Assembly: GCF_013371085.1 (NCBI RefSeq)
Contig: NZ_JABWCV010000005.1
Coordinates: 62,001-126,000, forward strand
Direction: 5' to 3'
DNA: 64,000 nucleotides
Source of the DNA: Vreelandella maris
Lineage (GTDB): Bacteria; Pseudomonadota; Gammaproteobacteria; Pseudomonadales; Halomonadaceae
A model generated the notes under the pieces. That model was not told where the DNA came from and searched no databases. It saw only the letters and a program-made list of their open reading frames with translations. Made by a program: the position numbers and the translations under genes. This document shows, piece after piece, positions 1 through 8,935 of this stretch (the first letter of the stretch is position 1; each line of letters starts with the position of its first letter).

Positions 1-1
1 C

Positions 2-1159
2 GGTAACCCGGATCTAGGCCACCGGCTGGGCATGCGTGCGCACAAGCAGTACGCGCTTAAAAACGGCGCGCTAGATGCCAAGCTACTGCTTATGGAGATT
101 GGTGGCACTGAGCATGCGCCTGCCGCGAGCGATACAAAGCCTGTTCAGAGCGAGAGTAGTGCAGTGGCGACGCCTAGTGATAAGGTGAGCGAAGAGCAAG
201 CCGCCCACAAAAATCAAGACAATGCGCAGATGTTCGCCAATCGACTGATTAAAAATCAGAAGCGCTTGAAGAAATGGCTGAAGCAGAGCGGTGAAACCAG
301 CTATCGCGTTTATGATGCCGATATGCCGGAATACGCCCTGGCGGTGGATCGTTATGGTGATCGGGTACATGTACAAGAGTACGCGGCACCTAGCTCGATC
401 AACCCAGCCCAGGCGCAAAAGCGCTTGTACGATGCCTTGGAAGTCATGCCCGAGGCGCTTAACGTTGATGCCAGCAAAATCTATATCAAACGCCGCGAAC
501 GCCAAACCGGCAGCGCCCAGTACCAGAAGCGGGCCGCCAGCGGTGAACGCTTTGAGGTGCAGGAGGGCGCAGCACGGCTATGGGTCAACCTGCGTGACTA
601 TCTGGATACCGGGCTGTTCCTTGACCATCGGCCGGTTCGGCGCATGCTGGGCGAAATGGCCAGCGGTAAGCGCTTTTTAAATCTGTTCTGTTATACCGCC
701 ACCGCGACCGTACAGGCGGCCTTGGGTGGAGCCAGTGACAGTGTGAGCGTGGATATGTCCAACACCTACCTGGAGTGGGCCAAGGACAACTTTGCGCTGA
801 ACAAACTCGATACACGGCTGCATCGTGTGATTCGCGACGACTGTTTCCGCTGGCTGGAAACGGCCAACGCCGAGTTCGACCTGATCTTTATGGATCCGCC
901 GACCTTTTCCAACTCCAAGAAAATGCGCGATACCCTTGATGTGCAGCGTGACCATCCGCGACTGGTGGAACTCGCCATGGCGCGCTTGGCACCGGGTGGC
1001 ACGTTAGTGTTTTCGAATAATCAACGGCGTTTTAAACTCGATGAAGCGCTTTACCAGCAGTATGCGGTCGAGGACATCACCGGGCGTAGCTTCGACCCCG
1101 ATTTCCAGCGGCGTACGAATCTTCACCATGTGTTTATACTGCGCCACAAAGCGGCGTAA
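2..1159 (+). CDS. rlmL: 23S rRNA methyltransferase RlmKL, C-terminal part (5' cut by window)
   Basis: This is the C-terminal portion of the bifunctional 23S rRNA methyltransferase RlmKL, which in gammaproteobacteria makes m2G2445 and m7G2069 during assembly of the large subunit. The reading frame is open from base 2, so the true start lies before the window; the first visible residues (GNPDLGHRLGMRAHKQYAL) match the join between the two methyltransferase halves. The RlmK half shows a SAM-binding Rossmann stretch (FLNLFCYTAT, then an acidic SVDMSN strand end) and a catalytic-type DPPTFSNS motif. A low-complexity Ala/Ser/Glu linker sits near residues 30-60 of the visible part. The next gene starts 29 bases downstream on the same strand. 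The family assignment is confident; the N-terminal RlmL half cannot be judged. Confidence 0.9.
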   Translation, partial: GNPDLGHRLGMRAHKQYALKNGALDAKLLLMEIGGTEHAPAASDTKPVQSESSAVATPSDKVSEEQAAHKNQDNAQMFANRLIKNQKRLKKWLKQSGETSYRVYDADMPEYALAVDRYGDRVHVQEYAAPSSINPAQAQKRLYDALEVMPEALNVDASKIYIKRRERQTGSAQYQKRAASGERFEVQEGAARLWVNLRDYLDTGLFLDHRPVRRMLGEMASGKRFLNLFCYTATATVQAALGGASDSVSVDMSNTYLEWAKDNFALNKLDTRLHRVIRDDCFRWLETANAEFDLIFMDPPTFSNSKKMRDTLDVQRDHPRLVELAMARLAPGGTLVFSNNQRRFKLDEALYQQYAVEDITGRSFDPDFQRRTNLHHVFILRHKAA

Positions 1160-1188
1160 GAGAGCCATCGTATGAAAAGAGTCTTTGC

Positions 1189-1524
1189 ATGATTCATCTA
1201 TCGCTTTACACCACGCTGGGTTGCCACCTATGCACTCAATTGGAAGGGCTGGTGGCGACACTCGCCAATCAGAAGGTGTGGCTGCACCATATCGAAATCA
1301 GTGATGACGATGCGCTTGTCGAGCGCTACGGCGTGCGGATACCGGTGCTGGTGGATAGCGATGGCAATGAGTTGGATCGTGGCTTTGAGCTAGAACGCTT
1401 AAGCGATTGGTTGCGTGAACGCGGCTGGCTGGATGAAGCGGCCCTGGAAGCGTTTACCGCACCACCCGATACCTCCGCCCCCAAAGGGGCACATGAGCGT
1501 GACGGGCGGCGCTTTCTGGGCTAA
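1189..1524 (+). CDS. Glutaredoxin/thioredoxin-like small protein
   Basis: A 111-residue thioredoxin-fold protein of the glutaredoxin-like (DUF836) type. The N-terminus YTTLGCHLC carries a CxxC redox pair at the usual place after the first beta strand, and the cis-Pro segment is visible as VRIPVLVDSDGNEL. Such proteins are probably dithiol-disulfide oxidoreductases, but their substrates are generally unknown. The gene follows rlmL by 29 bases and may be co-transcribed with it. No signal peptide is seen, so it should be cytoplasmic. The C-terminal 20 residues are polar and outside the fold. Confidence 0.8.
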   Translation: MIHLSLYTTLGCHLCTQLEGLVATLANQKVWLHHIEISDDDALVERYGVRIPVLVDSDGNELDRGFELERLSDWLRERGWLDEAALEAFTAPPDTSAPKGAHERDGRRFLG

Positions 1525-1536
1525 CCCCTAGCGGCC

Positions 1537-1818
1537 CTAAAGTGCATCCAGTAGCGATAGTTGGCGCATGGCCTCCTGGCCCTCGGGAGTATGATCGGCC
1601 ACGTCCAATACCTTGCGAAAACCCCGCGAGGACTGGATGGTGGTTTCGTCCTCAAGCCACATCTGGGCCTGCTCCAGCGTGTCGGCTAGCTGGTGCTTTA
1701 GACCGCCAAACTGAGTGCCGATTTGCCCCCAGGCGCGGCTGAAAATCCAGTCACCAAACATATCCTGGTGAATATGAACCAACACATAGTCATGGTTGGT
1801 TTCCCAGCGTACGATCAC
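1537..1818 (-). CDS. WGR-domain-like small protein
   Basis: A 93-residue protein that looks like a free-standing WGR domain. It has the typical order of a YVLVHIHQDMFGDWIFSR strand followed by AWGQIGTQFGG, where WGQIGT replaces the canonical WGRIGT. WGR domains occur in PARPs and in some bacterial proteins and are thought to bind nucleic acid; the role of this stand-alone version is unknown. The start is a GTG at 1818 with a good AAGGAG six bases upstream. The gene is convergent with the glutaredoxin-like gene, only 12 bases separating their ends, and divergent from pdxB. Confidence 0.7.
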   Translation of the reverse strand: MIVRWETNHDYVLVHIHQDMFGDWIFSRAWGQIGTQFGGLKHQLADTLEQAQMWLEDETTIQSSRGFRKVLDVADHTPEGQEAMRQLSLLDAL

Positions 1819-1838
1819 AACACTCTCCTTACTTAGCT

Positions 1839-1866
1839 TTTAAAAGATAGCCTTTAAAAGATAGCC
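1839..1866. repeat. 14-bp tandem duplication upstream of the WGR gene
   Basis: The 14-mer TTTAAAAGATAGCC occurs twice head to tail, followed by a partial third start (TTTAAA). It lies between the divergent WGR gene and pdxB, about 20 bases upstream of the WGR start codon. It is probably a replication-slippage product; whether it affects either promoter cannot be told. Confidence 0.7.
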
Positions 1867-1931
1867 TTTAAACACGCCTGCCCATCAAGCCGTCGCGGGC
1901 GGTATTGTAAAGCCCGGATACCCAAACGCCT

Positions 1932-3086
1932 ATGAAACTTGTCATCGACGCCAATATCCCCGCTGCCGAGCACTGCTTCGGCCATTTCGGTACGCTCACC
2001 CGTGTGCCAGGGCGGGAGATAAACGCCGCCCACCTTCGCGACGCCGACGCGCTAATCGTGCGCTCGATTACCCAGGTCAACGATAAGCTGCTTGCCGATA
2101 GCCCCGTACGTTTTGTGGGCACCTGCACCATCGGCACCGATCATATCGACCAGGCAGCGCTTGCCCAGCGCAATATCGACTTCGCCAGTGCGCCAGGCTG
2201 CAACGCCGAAGCGGTGGTTGATTATGTGCTAAGCAGCCTGCTGACCCTGGCGGAGCGCGATGGCTGGCTGCTTCGCGAGCGTACCGTGGGTATTGTGGGG
2301 GTGGGCAATGTCGGCAGCAGACTGCAGGTGCGACTAACCGCCATGGGCGTGGCAACGCTGGCCTGTGATCCGCCCAGAGCCGACGAGGAGGGCCAGGCAG
2401 GCTTTCACTCGTTAGATGCTCTGATCGAGCGCTGTGATGTGCTCTGCCTGCATACCCCACTAACCCGGGAAGGTCCGCACGCGACGTATCAACTACTCAA
2501 TGCTCAACGTATCGGTGAGTTAGCGCCGGGCAGTGTGCTGCTTAATGCTGGGCGGGGCGACTGCGTGGATGGTTTGGCGCTGCGCAGCCGGTTATCAGGT
2601 AAAGGGGACATAACGGCGGTGTTGGATGTCTGGGAGGCGGAGCCGGCCATCGATGCCGGCCTGCGTGATCTGGTGGCACTGGCGACACCGCATATTGCCG
2701 GACACAGCCTGGACGGCAAGCTGCGCGGCACCTGGATGATTCAGCAGGCGCTAGCGCGTCACTGCGGCCAGCCCAGTGAATTTACGTTCGCCGATATTTG
2801 CCCACCGCCCGCACTGGCATCGCTGCATTTGCAGCACGCGCTACCGCCAGAAGATGCGCTAAGGCTCTGCATGAGAGCGGTGTACGACGTACGCCGCGAC
2901 CACGACGCTCTCCAGCGCCAAACGCAGCATCACGGCATGCACAAAGGCTTTGATGACTGCCGCGCCAACTACCCGCTGCGGCGCGAATTCGCCACGCTCA
3001 ACGTGCAGTTGTCAGGGGAGGCGATAGCGCTGGAAGGCTTATTGCGTGGGGCGGGGTTTCCCTGCAGTCATAGTGAGGATTTCTGA
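1932..3086 (+). CDS. pdxB: Erythronate-4-phosphate dehydrogenase PdxB
   Basis: PdxB oxidises 4-phosphoerythronate in the DXP-dependent pyridoxal 5'-phosphate pathway. The 384-residue length is typical. The D-isomer 2-hydroxyacid dehydrogenase pattern is clear: an N-terminal substrate-domain half (MKLVIDANIPAAE), TCTIGTDHID, an NAD-binding GIVGVGNVGSR around residue 120, the LLNAGRGDCVD segment with the catalytic Arg region, and the catalytic His in ATPHIAGHSLDGK. The C-terminal dimerisation domain special to PdxB (about residues 290-380) is present. The start ATG at 1932 fits the family N-terminus, although its ribosome site is weak. Confidence 0.95.
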   Translation: MKLVIDANIPAAEHCFGHFGTLTRVPGREINAAHLRDADALIVRSITQVNDKLLADSPVRFVGTCTIGTDHIDQAALAQRNIDFASAPGCNAEAVVDYVLSSLLTLAERDGWLLRERTVGIVGVGNVGSRLQVRLTAMGVATLACDPPRADEEGQAGFHSLDALIERCDVLCLHTPLTREGPHATYQLLNAQRIGELAPGSVLLNAGRGDCVDGLALRSRLSGKGDITAVLDVWEAEPAIDAGLRDLVALATPHIAGHSLDGKLRGTWMIQQALARHCGQPSEFTFADICPPPALASLHLQHALPPEDALRLCMRAVYDVRRDHDALQRQTQHHGMHKGFDDCRANYPLRREFATLNVQLSGEAIALEGLLRGAGFPCSHSEDF

Positions 3087-3138
3087 CTATTGTCATTGGA
3101 GACGCTTGTCTCTTGTCATAACGAGTTGCTCCAGCATT

Positions 3139-3306
3139 GTCATTGCGAGGAGCGAAGCGACGCGGCAATCTGTACCCGCGGAGGCACATCCCCAGATTGC
3201 TTCGCTGCGCTCGCAATGACAGAAAAGGCGACCCCGAGATTGCTTCGCTACGCTCGCAATGACAGAAAAAGCGACTCCAGACTACTTAGCGGAGTTCGCA
3301 ACGACG
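3139..3306. repeat. REP-like inverted repeat cluster
   Basis: One forward unit (GTCATTGCGAGGAGCG through GCGGCAATCT, 3139-3171) is followed by two reverse-orientation units (AGATTGCTTCGCTGCG to GCAATGAC, 3194-3220 and 3237-3263) and a decayed copy ending about 3306. The units are palindromic with each other and belong to the same family as clusters near 41106-41302 and 42696-42970. They occupy the space between pdxB and convergent htpX, as REP/BIME elements often do. Confidence 0.8.
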
Positions 3307-3313
3307 TGAAAGA

Positions 3314-3332
3314 GCCACCGGTCTGCGGTGGC
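3314..3332 (-). terminator. Hairpin downstream of htpX
   Basis: A 7-bp GC-rich stem (GCCACCG/CGGTGGC) lies just past the htpX stop codon. On the minus strand it is followed by TCTTTC, a poor U-tract, so intrinsic termination is likely but not certain. Confidence 0.45.
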
Positions 3333-3342
3333 CCCAAGCGAC

Positions 3343-4248
3343 TTACTGACGATAAGCGGCTTCTTTCAGCGCACGGATGCGCTCATCCAGCGGCGGGTGG
3401 CTGGCAAACAGCTTTTCCACAAGCGAGCGCGTTTGGCCTTTGGTGATGGCCATGGCGCGCAGTGTGTCTGGCATTTGATCGGGCATTTCCGTTTCGGTTT
3501 TCAAGCGTGCCAACGCGCTGACCATCGCATTGGTGCCCGCTAAGCGTGCACCGGCTTCATCGGCGCGGTATTCGCGATAGCGCGAGAACCAGGCGACGAT
3601 GGCCGAGGCCAAAATGCCGAACACAATCTCAGCGACCATGACTACTGCGAAGTAACCCATAAAGCCGAGCCCGCCTTCACCATCGCTACGGCTGCGCAGG
3701 AAGTTATCGACCAAGTGTGCCACTACCCGGGCAAAGAACATCACGAAGGTATTCACCACGCCTTGAATCAGCGCCAGTGTTACCATGTCGCCATTGGCAA
3801 CGTGGCCAATTTCGTGAGCCAGTACCGCCCGCACTTCTTCCGGTCGCATGCGATTCATCAAGCCTGCCGAGACGGCCACCAGTGCATCGTCCTTGTTCCA
3901 GCCCGTAGCAAAGGCGTTGGATTGCTGTGCCGGAAAGATGCCCACTTCCGGGGTTTTAATACCCGCTTCACGGGAGAGCTCCGCGACCGTGTCCAGCAAC
4001 CACCGTTCGGTCGAGTTGGAGGGCGTTTCGATGATCACCGTGCCGGTGCTGCGCTTGGCCATCCATTTGGAAATGAAGAGCGAGATGATGGAACCCGCCA
4101 TGCCGAACACAAAGCAGAAGATCAGCAGGCTGGTGAAGTTGATGCCCTGGCCGCGCAGGTAGCCCTCTACACCGAGCAAGCGCAAGGTGATACTGGCGAC
4201 CAGCAAGACCGCTATATTGGTCGCTAAAAACAGCAGAATTCGCATCAT
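3343..4248 (-). CDS. htpX: Membrane zinc protease HtpX
   Basis: HtpX is an inner-membrane M48 metalloprotease that degrades misfolded membrane proteins alongside FtsH. At 301 residues it has the expected two N-terminal membrane segments (about residues 3-22 and 35-58), the zinc-binding motif [10 protein letters not shown] near residue 143, two further hydrophobic segments ([15 protein letters not shown] and [16 protein letters not shown]), and the second zinc ligand region [10 protein letters not shown]. The start ATG at 4248 is preceded by GGGAGAA at good spacing. It is convergent with pdxB. In relatives transcription is controlled by CpxR or sigma-32; no clear site was identified here. Confidence 0.95.
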   Translation of the reverse strand: MMRILLFLATNIAVLLVASITLRLLGVEGYLRGQGINFTSLLIFCFVFGMAGSIISLFISKWMAKRSTGTVIIETPSNSTERWLLDTVAELSREAGIKTPEVGIFPAQQSNAFATGWNKDDALVAVSAGLMNRMRPEEVRAVLAHEIGHVANGDMVTLALIQGVVNTFVMFFARVVAHLVDNFLRSRSDGEGGLGFMGYFAVVMVAEIVFGILASAIVAWFSRYREYRADEAGARLAGTNAMVSALARLKTETEMPDQMPDTLRAMAITKGQTRSLVEKLFASHPPLDERIRALKEAAYRQ

Positions 4249-4400
4249 GGTGCAGGTTCTCCCTCAACGTTTAGAAACCGGTTCATACACAGCCAGTGAA
4301 ATGGTCACAGAATAGTTGCTTAAATACGTACTGTTCGTGGCAGTTTCAAGTCACGCTGCGTCAAATAGCTGTTTTAATCGGCATATTCACCTAGCTAGGC

Positions 4401-5648
4401 TCACTGCCGGTAGCGGGATAGGAAGTTGGCAAAACGGTCCAATGCATCACCGAGTTGGTCTGCCCAGGGCAGGGTCACAATGCGCACATGATCCGGCTCT
4501 GGCCAGTTAAAGGCGGTCCCTTGTACCAGCAATATTTTTTCCTGCAGCAACAGATCAAGCACCATCTGCTGATCGTCTTTGATGTTGAAAACTTTTGGGT
4601 CCAGACGCGGAAACGCATAGAGCGCGCCTTTTGGCTTCACGCAGGAGACGCCGGGGATCGCGTTCAGCTTTTCTACCGTGATGTCACGCTGGGCCAACAG
4701 CCGCCCGCCAGGCAGGATTAAATCGTTAATCGACTGATAGCCCCCCAGCGCGGTTTGAATCGCGTGCTGGGCGGGCACGTTGGCGCACAGACGCATGGAA
4801 GCCAGCATATTCAGCCCCTGGATATAGTCCTGAGCGTTCAATTTGGCCAAGGTGCCGGAGATAATCATCCAGCCTGAGCGAAAGCCCGCACAGCGATAGC
4901 TTTTGGAGAGCCCGTTCATGGTGATGACTAATTGGTCATCATCCGCCAGCGCGCCCGTGGCGGTGTGCTCGACGCCGTCGTACAGAATCTTGTCGTAGAT
5001 CTCGTCAGAGAACACCACCAGGTTGTGCTGCTTGGCGATCGCCAGTACCTCTTTGACCACTGCGGGCGGATAGACTGCACCGGTCGGGTTATTGGGGTTG
5101 ATCAGCACAATGGCGCGCGTGTGGCTGGTGATTTTAGCGCGAATATCCGCCATGTCGGGCGTCCAGTCGGCCTGCTCGTCGCACAGGTAGTGCACCGCAT
5201 GGCCACCGGAAAGGTGAGCGGCCGCGGTCCATAGCGGGTAGTCCGGCGCGGGAATCAATACTTCATCGCCGTCGTTGAGCAGCGCCTGCATGGCCATCAC
5301 GATCAGCTCAGACACACCGTTGCCGATGAAGATATCCTCAATCCCCACGCCGGGAATCTGCTTGCGCTGGCACTCCTGCATAATGGCTTTACGGGCGGAA
5401 TAGAGGCCTTTGGAGTCGCAGTAGCCCTGGGCAGTGGGCAGGTTACGCATCACATCCTGGAGAATCTCTTCCGGCGCCTCGAAGCCGAAGGGCGCGGGGT
5501 TGCCGATATTCAGCTTGAGAATTCGTTGACCTTCCTCTTCCAAGCGCTTGGCGTGGTCGAGTACCGGGCCGCGAATGTCGTAGCAGACATTGTGCAGTTT
5601 ATGAGATTTCTTAAGCGGTTGTGATTCGTGCGACTGCGGGGTATCCAT
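4401..5648 (-). CDS. alaA: Glutamate-pyruvate aminotransferase AlaA
   Basis: A class I/II PLP aminotransferase of the AlaA (YfbQ) group, which makes alanine from pyruvate and glutamate. Family landmarks are the N-terminal HNVCYDIRGPVL, the NPNNPTG substrate-phosphate segment, the FSDEIYDKILYDG PLP-contact stretch, and the Schiff-base lysine in NGLSKSYRCAGFRSGW. I chose the ATG at 5648 (415 residues); an in-frame TTG at 5663 would add five residues. The ribosome site is weak. The gene is flanked by same-strand genes separated by about 90-150 bases, so it may be transcribed alone. Confidence 0.92.
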   Translation of the reverse strand: MDTPQSHESQPLKKSHKLHNVCYDIRGPVLDHAKRLEEEGQRILKLNIGNPAPFGFEAPEEILQDVMRNLPTAQGYCDSKGLYSARKAIMQECQRKQIPGVGIEDIFIGNGVSELIVMAMQALLNDGDEVLIPAPDYPLWTAAAHLSGGHAVHYLCDEQADWTPDMADIRAKITSHTRAIVLINPNNPTGAVYPPAVVKEVLAIAKQHNLVVFSDEIYDKILYDGVEHTATGALADDDQLVITMNGLSKSYRCAGFRSGWMIISGTLAKLNAQDYIQGLNMLASMRLCANVPAQHAIQTALGGYQSINDLILPGGRLLAQRDITVEKLNAIPGVSCVKPKGALYAFPRLDPKVFNIKDDQQMVLDLLLQEKILLVQGTAFNWPEPDHVRIVTLPWADQLGDALDRFANFLSRYRQ

Positions 5649-5742
5649 GAGGTGTTTGTCCAAAAGTAGCTAGAAGCCCAAAAGTATCCAACGTCATTAT
5701 GTGTTTACTAGGTCAAAGGGTGACTTAGCAGTGCTCGGCTCA

Positions 5743-6699
5743 TTATGCGTCGGAAAGGCCTTGATTGTCTTCGTCGTTTTGCACCGGGGGTGGCGGAATA
5801 TCTGCAGGGGTTTCAAGCGTTAGCCTGCCCAGCTTGCCGTCGCGAAGTTCGTGAAGCAGTACTTCGGCGCCGCGGTGCAGATCAACCGCGCCGCCGGGGC
5901 GCAGGCCGCCACGGCGGGCAGCGATATCTTTTAAGATGGCGTTACCGTCGAAGCCAGCAATAGCGAGAAAATCAGGCTTTTTCGGACCGTCCGCATCAAT
6001 ATCGTGGGGGAGGTCCGGCGCGGTGTAAGGCGGCAGCGCTTTGAGCTTATAGCGCTCGGTGAGCGCTTCAGGGTAACGCTTGGCAAGCTCTGCGCTGGTG
6101 ACGATCGCCACATCGGTATACTCGATGGCCGTATCGCGAATGGCACCGGTGGCGGCAAGGCGATAGGCGCTGGCCTGGTCTTCAATTTTGGGCCACAGCA
6201 CGCCTGGGGTGTCGGTAAGGGCTACACGGCCATCAATACGCACCTTCTGTTGACGCTTGGTGACCGCAGGCTCGTTACCGGTCTTGGCGATTTTGCGCCC
6301 GGCCAGGCCATTAATCAGCGTGGATTTCCCGACATTCGGTATACCCATCACCATCACGCGCACATCCCTGTCGGCGCGCACGGCACCGGCCAGCTCATGG
6401 CACAGCTTGGGGATTTTCTTCAGCTCACGGGTATTGGTCGTGGTAACGGCTAAGGCGCGCATGTTCTCTTGGGCATCGAAAAATTCGACCCACTCGGCCG
6501 TCCGCTCAGGGTCGGCAAGATCGGCGCGGGAGAGAATTTTTAGCACCGGCTTATGGCGGGTTAGCTCGGCCAGCATTGGGTTGGCGCTGGAGTAGGGCAG
6601 ACGCGCGTCGAGGACCTCGATCACCACGTCAATTTCAGGCAGCACCTCCTTAATCTGGCGGCGGGCCTTGTTCATATGTCCGGGGAACCAGCCGAGCAT
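5743..6699 (-). CDS. rbgA: Circularly permuted ribosome-assembly GTPase, YlqF/RbgA family
   Basis: A 318-residue YlqF/RbgA-family GTPase. The G motifs are circularly permuted: the G4-like LSRADLAD comes first (about residue 62), followed by G1 GIPNVGKSTLING, a conserved threonine as G2, and G3 DTPGVLWPK. RbgA in Bacillus assists late assembly of the 50S subunit; the gammaproteobacterial homologues are less studied. The N-terminal WFPGHMNKARR motif is diagnostic of the family. I place the start at 6699, where AGGAGA precedes the ATG by about seven bases; an upstream in-frame extension to 6747 encodes an atypical hydrophobic leader and is rejected. Confidence 0.9.
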   Translation of the reverse strand: MLGWFPGHMNKARRQIKEVLPEIDVVIEVLDARLPYSSANPMLAELTRHKPVLKILSRADLADPERTAEWVEFFDAQENMRALAVTTTNTRELKKIPKLCHELAGAVRADRDVRVMVMGIPNVGKSTLINGLAGRKIAKTGNEPAVTKRQQKVRIDGRVALTDTPGVLWPKIEDQASAYRLAATGAIRDTAIEYTDVAIVTSAELAKRYPEALTERYKLKALPPYTAPDLPHDIDADGPKKPDFLAIAGFDGNAILKDIAARRGGLRPGGAVDLHRGAEVLLHELRDGKLGRLTLETPADIPPPPVQNDEDNQGLSDA

Positions 6700-6796
6700 G
6701 GGTCTCTCCTGAAAGTACAAAAAATAGAGGCACAAAAAAGCGGGCAACCATTCTAACAGATGGCGCCCGCCTTGCTGTGCTTCCTTTTAGCAAGGA

Positions 6797-7195
6797 TTAC
6801 TCGTCAGGGTGAAACTCCAACGACACCGAGTTGATGCAGTAGCGCAAGCCGGTGGTCTCGGGTGGCCCGTCGGGGAAAACGTGGCCCAGGTGTGCATCAC
6901 AGTGAGAACAGACGACCTCGGTGCGCTGCATGCCGTGAGTGGTATCCGTATGCTCTTCAACGCAGCGGCTACCCAGCGGCCGGTCAAAGCTGGGCCAGCC
7001 GCAGCCAGCATCAAACTTGTGCTCATTCTCAAACAGTGGCGCATTACAGCACACACAGTGGTAAATACCCTGAGCATCGCGCACCTGATAATCCCCGGTG
7101 AACGGGCGTTCAGTGCCTTTCTCGCGTGCCACACGGTACTGCTCTGGCGTTAACTGCTTTTGCCACTCGTCGGGGGATTTTTCTATTTTCGCCAT
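6797..7195 (-). CDS. msrB: Peptide-methionine (R)-S-oxide reductase MsrB
   Basis: MsrB reduces the R form of methionine sulfoxide in proteins. The 132-residue chain has the two structural-zinc CxxC pairs (CVCC and CSHC), GCGWPSF of the fold core, and the catalytic cysteine in [13 protein letters not shown]. The start at 7195 is supported by GGAG six bases upstream. No signal peptide is present, so the enzyme is cytoplasmic. It stands alone between the GTPase gene and the gamma-glutamyltransferase operon. Confidence 0.96.
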   Translation of the reverse strand: MAKIEKSPDEWQKQLTPEQYRVAREKGTERPFTGDYQVRDAQGIYHCVCCNAPLFENEHKFDAGCGWPSFDRPLGSRCVEEHTDTTHGMQRTEVVCSHCDAHLGHVFPDGPPETTGLRYCINSVSLEFHPDE

Positions 7196-7321
7196 GGGGT
7201 TCTCCTTCCCGCTGGTTGGCCACTCTTCAGAGGCTTATTAAGCAGGCTAGCTTAACACTCTCCTGAGTGACAGTGAGTCGCCTGCTCAAGTTCAGCATGG
7301 ATGAAACTCCCTAAGATGTGT

Positions 7322-8908
7322 TTATACGCTGGCCGCGCCGCCGTTACTTCTTGGGTCGTGGGCGCTCTCGATCAGGCCGTCCGGGTGACACACCATGCCG
7401 CCCGCATGGCCCATGGTGTCGCTGAAGGCTTCAGGCAACACTTCCACATCGTGTCCGGCGGTAGCTAGGGCCGTCACCAAGGCGTCGTCAAAACGTGCTT
7501 CGAGTTTAAGGTTGGTGCTGGTTTCCCCCCAAGTGCGCCCGAGCAACCAGCGCGGCGCGGTGATCGCCTGCTGAAGCGGCATGCCGTGCAGCGCATAGCG
7601 CGAAAATACCGCCGCCTGGGTTTGCGGCTGGCCTTCGCCGCCCATGGTGCCGTAGACCATGGTGCGGCCATCGTTAAACTTGGCCAGCGCTGGGTTGAGC
7701 GTATGGAAAGGTTTGCGGCCAGGGGCTAAGCCGCGCAGGTCGTCGGGGTTGAGCGAAAAGCTGATGCCGCGGTTTTGCCACAGTACGCCGCTTTCCGGCA
7801 GTACCACGCCACTGCCGAACTCCCAATAGATACTCTGAATAAAGCTTACCGCACGCCCTTCGCTATCGACGGTGCCCATCCAAATGGTGTCGCCAGGGGC
7901 TGGCTCGTGTGGCCAGGGCAGAGCGCGTTGTGGGTCAATTTGAGCCGCTTCCCGACCAATATTTTCCTCGCTGAGTAACGCCTGCAGTGGTGTGGGAACA
8001 CGGCCCGGATCAGTCACATTTTGGTCACGTAGGATAAAGGCGCGCTTGGTCGCTTCAAACAGCCCGTGCAGGTGATCGAAACCGTTGGGCTCGTCGGCTT
8101 TCAAGCGCTCGTAAATGGCCAAAATCATTAACGAGGCCATGCCCTGGGTCGGTGCAGGCAGGTTATACAGCGTGGCATCTTGGAGGGTGACTTCCAGCGG
8201 CGTGACGCGCTGGGCACGGTAGGCGTGAAAGTCAGCCAAGCGCAGGGGGCTGCCCACTGCTTCCAAATCTTTCGCCATGCTAGCGGCCAGTTCGCCGCGA
8301 TAGAAATCATCTAATCCGGCTTCTGCCAAGCGCTTGAGGGTGGCCGCTAAGCGTGGCTGGCGCAGCCGCTCACCCTCCTGGGGTACCTGGCCGTTAAGCA
8401 GCAGGGAATCACTAAAGCCAGGGCTTTGAGACAGGCGCTCAACGTGTTTGGCAGTGAGGGCCTCCTGGCTTTGAGTGACCGAAATACCCGCCTCGGCATG
8501 ATGAATGGCGTCTGCCAGTAGGGTGGTCAGAGGCAGCTGTTGCCCCCAGCTTGATGCCACGTTCAGCGCTTCATGCCAACCGCCAATCGTGCCCGCCATG
8601 GTCAGCGCGGCTTTGGGGCCGCGCTCGGGAATCTGCGTCTCACCGGCGTAGAAATCCGCATTGGCGAGGTCCGCTGTCGGGCCGCAGGCATCGATGGCAA
8701 CGGGGGCTTTACCGGGCTCATGAATTAACCAAAAACCGTCGCCGCCCAGGGCGTTCATATGCGGATAAACCACCGCAATGGCCGCGGCGGCTGCCACCAT
8801 GGCTTCCACCGCGTTGCCGCCCTGTTTTAACACATCTCGCCCGGCGCTGGCCGCCAGGTGATGCGGGGCGACGCAGCTGCCGCCGTAACTACGTTGGGTG
8901 TGAAGCAT
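7322..8908 (-). CDS. Gamma-glutamyltransferase-family Ntn hydrolase
   Basis: A 528-residue member of the gamma-glutamyltransferase (GGT) superfamily. GGTs self-cleave before a threonine that becomes the nucleophile; the likely residue is the T of GDTIWMGTVDSEG, about two thirds along. Other family marks are GGNAVEAMVAAA and LGGDGFWLIH in the large subunit, and FGTG-like EFGSGVVLPESGVLWQNRG with GGEGQPQ in the small subunit. No signal peptide is visible, unlike periplasmic GGT, so a cytoplasmic role is likely. It is the last gene after a TRAP transporter on the same strand (27 bases from dctM), which suggests that the transporter imports its substrate, perhaps a gamma-glutamyl or other amide compound. 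The exact substrate is unknown. Confidence 0.85.
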   Translation of the reverse strand: MLHTQRSYGGSCVAPHHLAASAGRDVLKQGGNAVEAMVAAAAAIAVVYPHMNALGGDGFWLIHEPGKAPVAIDACGPTADLANADFYAGETQIPERGPKAALTMAGTIGGWHEALNVASSWGQQLPLTTLLADAIHHAEAGISVTQSQEALTAKHVERLSQSPGFSDSLLLNGQVPQEGERLRQPRLAATLKRLAEAGLDDFYRGELAASMAKDLEAVGSPLRLADFHAYRAQRVTPLEVTLQDATLYNLPAPTQGMASLMILAIYERLKADEPNGFDHLHGLFEATKRAFILRDQNVTDPGRVPTPLQALLSEENIGREAAQIDPQRALPWPHEPAPGDTIWMGTVDSEGRAVSFIQSIYWEFGSGVVLPESGVLWQNRGISFSLNPDDLRGLAPGRKPFHTLNPALAKFNDGRTMVYGTMGGEGQPQTQAAVFSRYALHGMPLQQAITAPRWLLGRTWGETSTNLKLEARFDDALVTALATAGHDVEVLPEAFSDTMGHAGGMVCHPDGLIESAHDPRSNGGAASV

Positions 8909-8935
8909 CTTAAATTCCTTTGTTATTGATCATGG

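Noticed and set aside
3090..3446. Open frame of 118 residues after pdxB
   Set aside because: It translates the REP-like repeats and runs into the htpX 3' end on the other strand.
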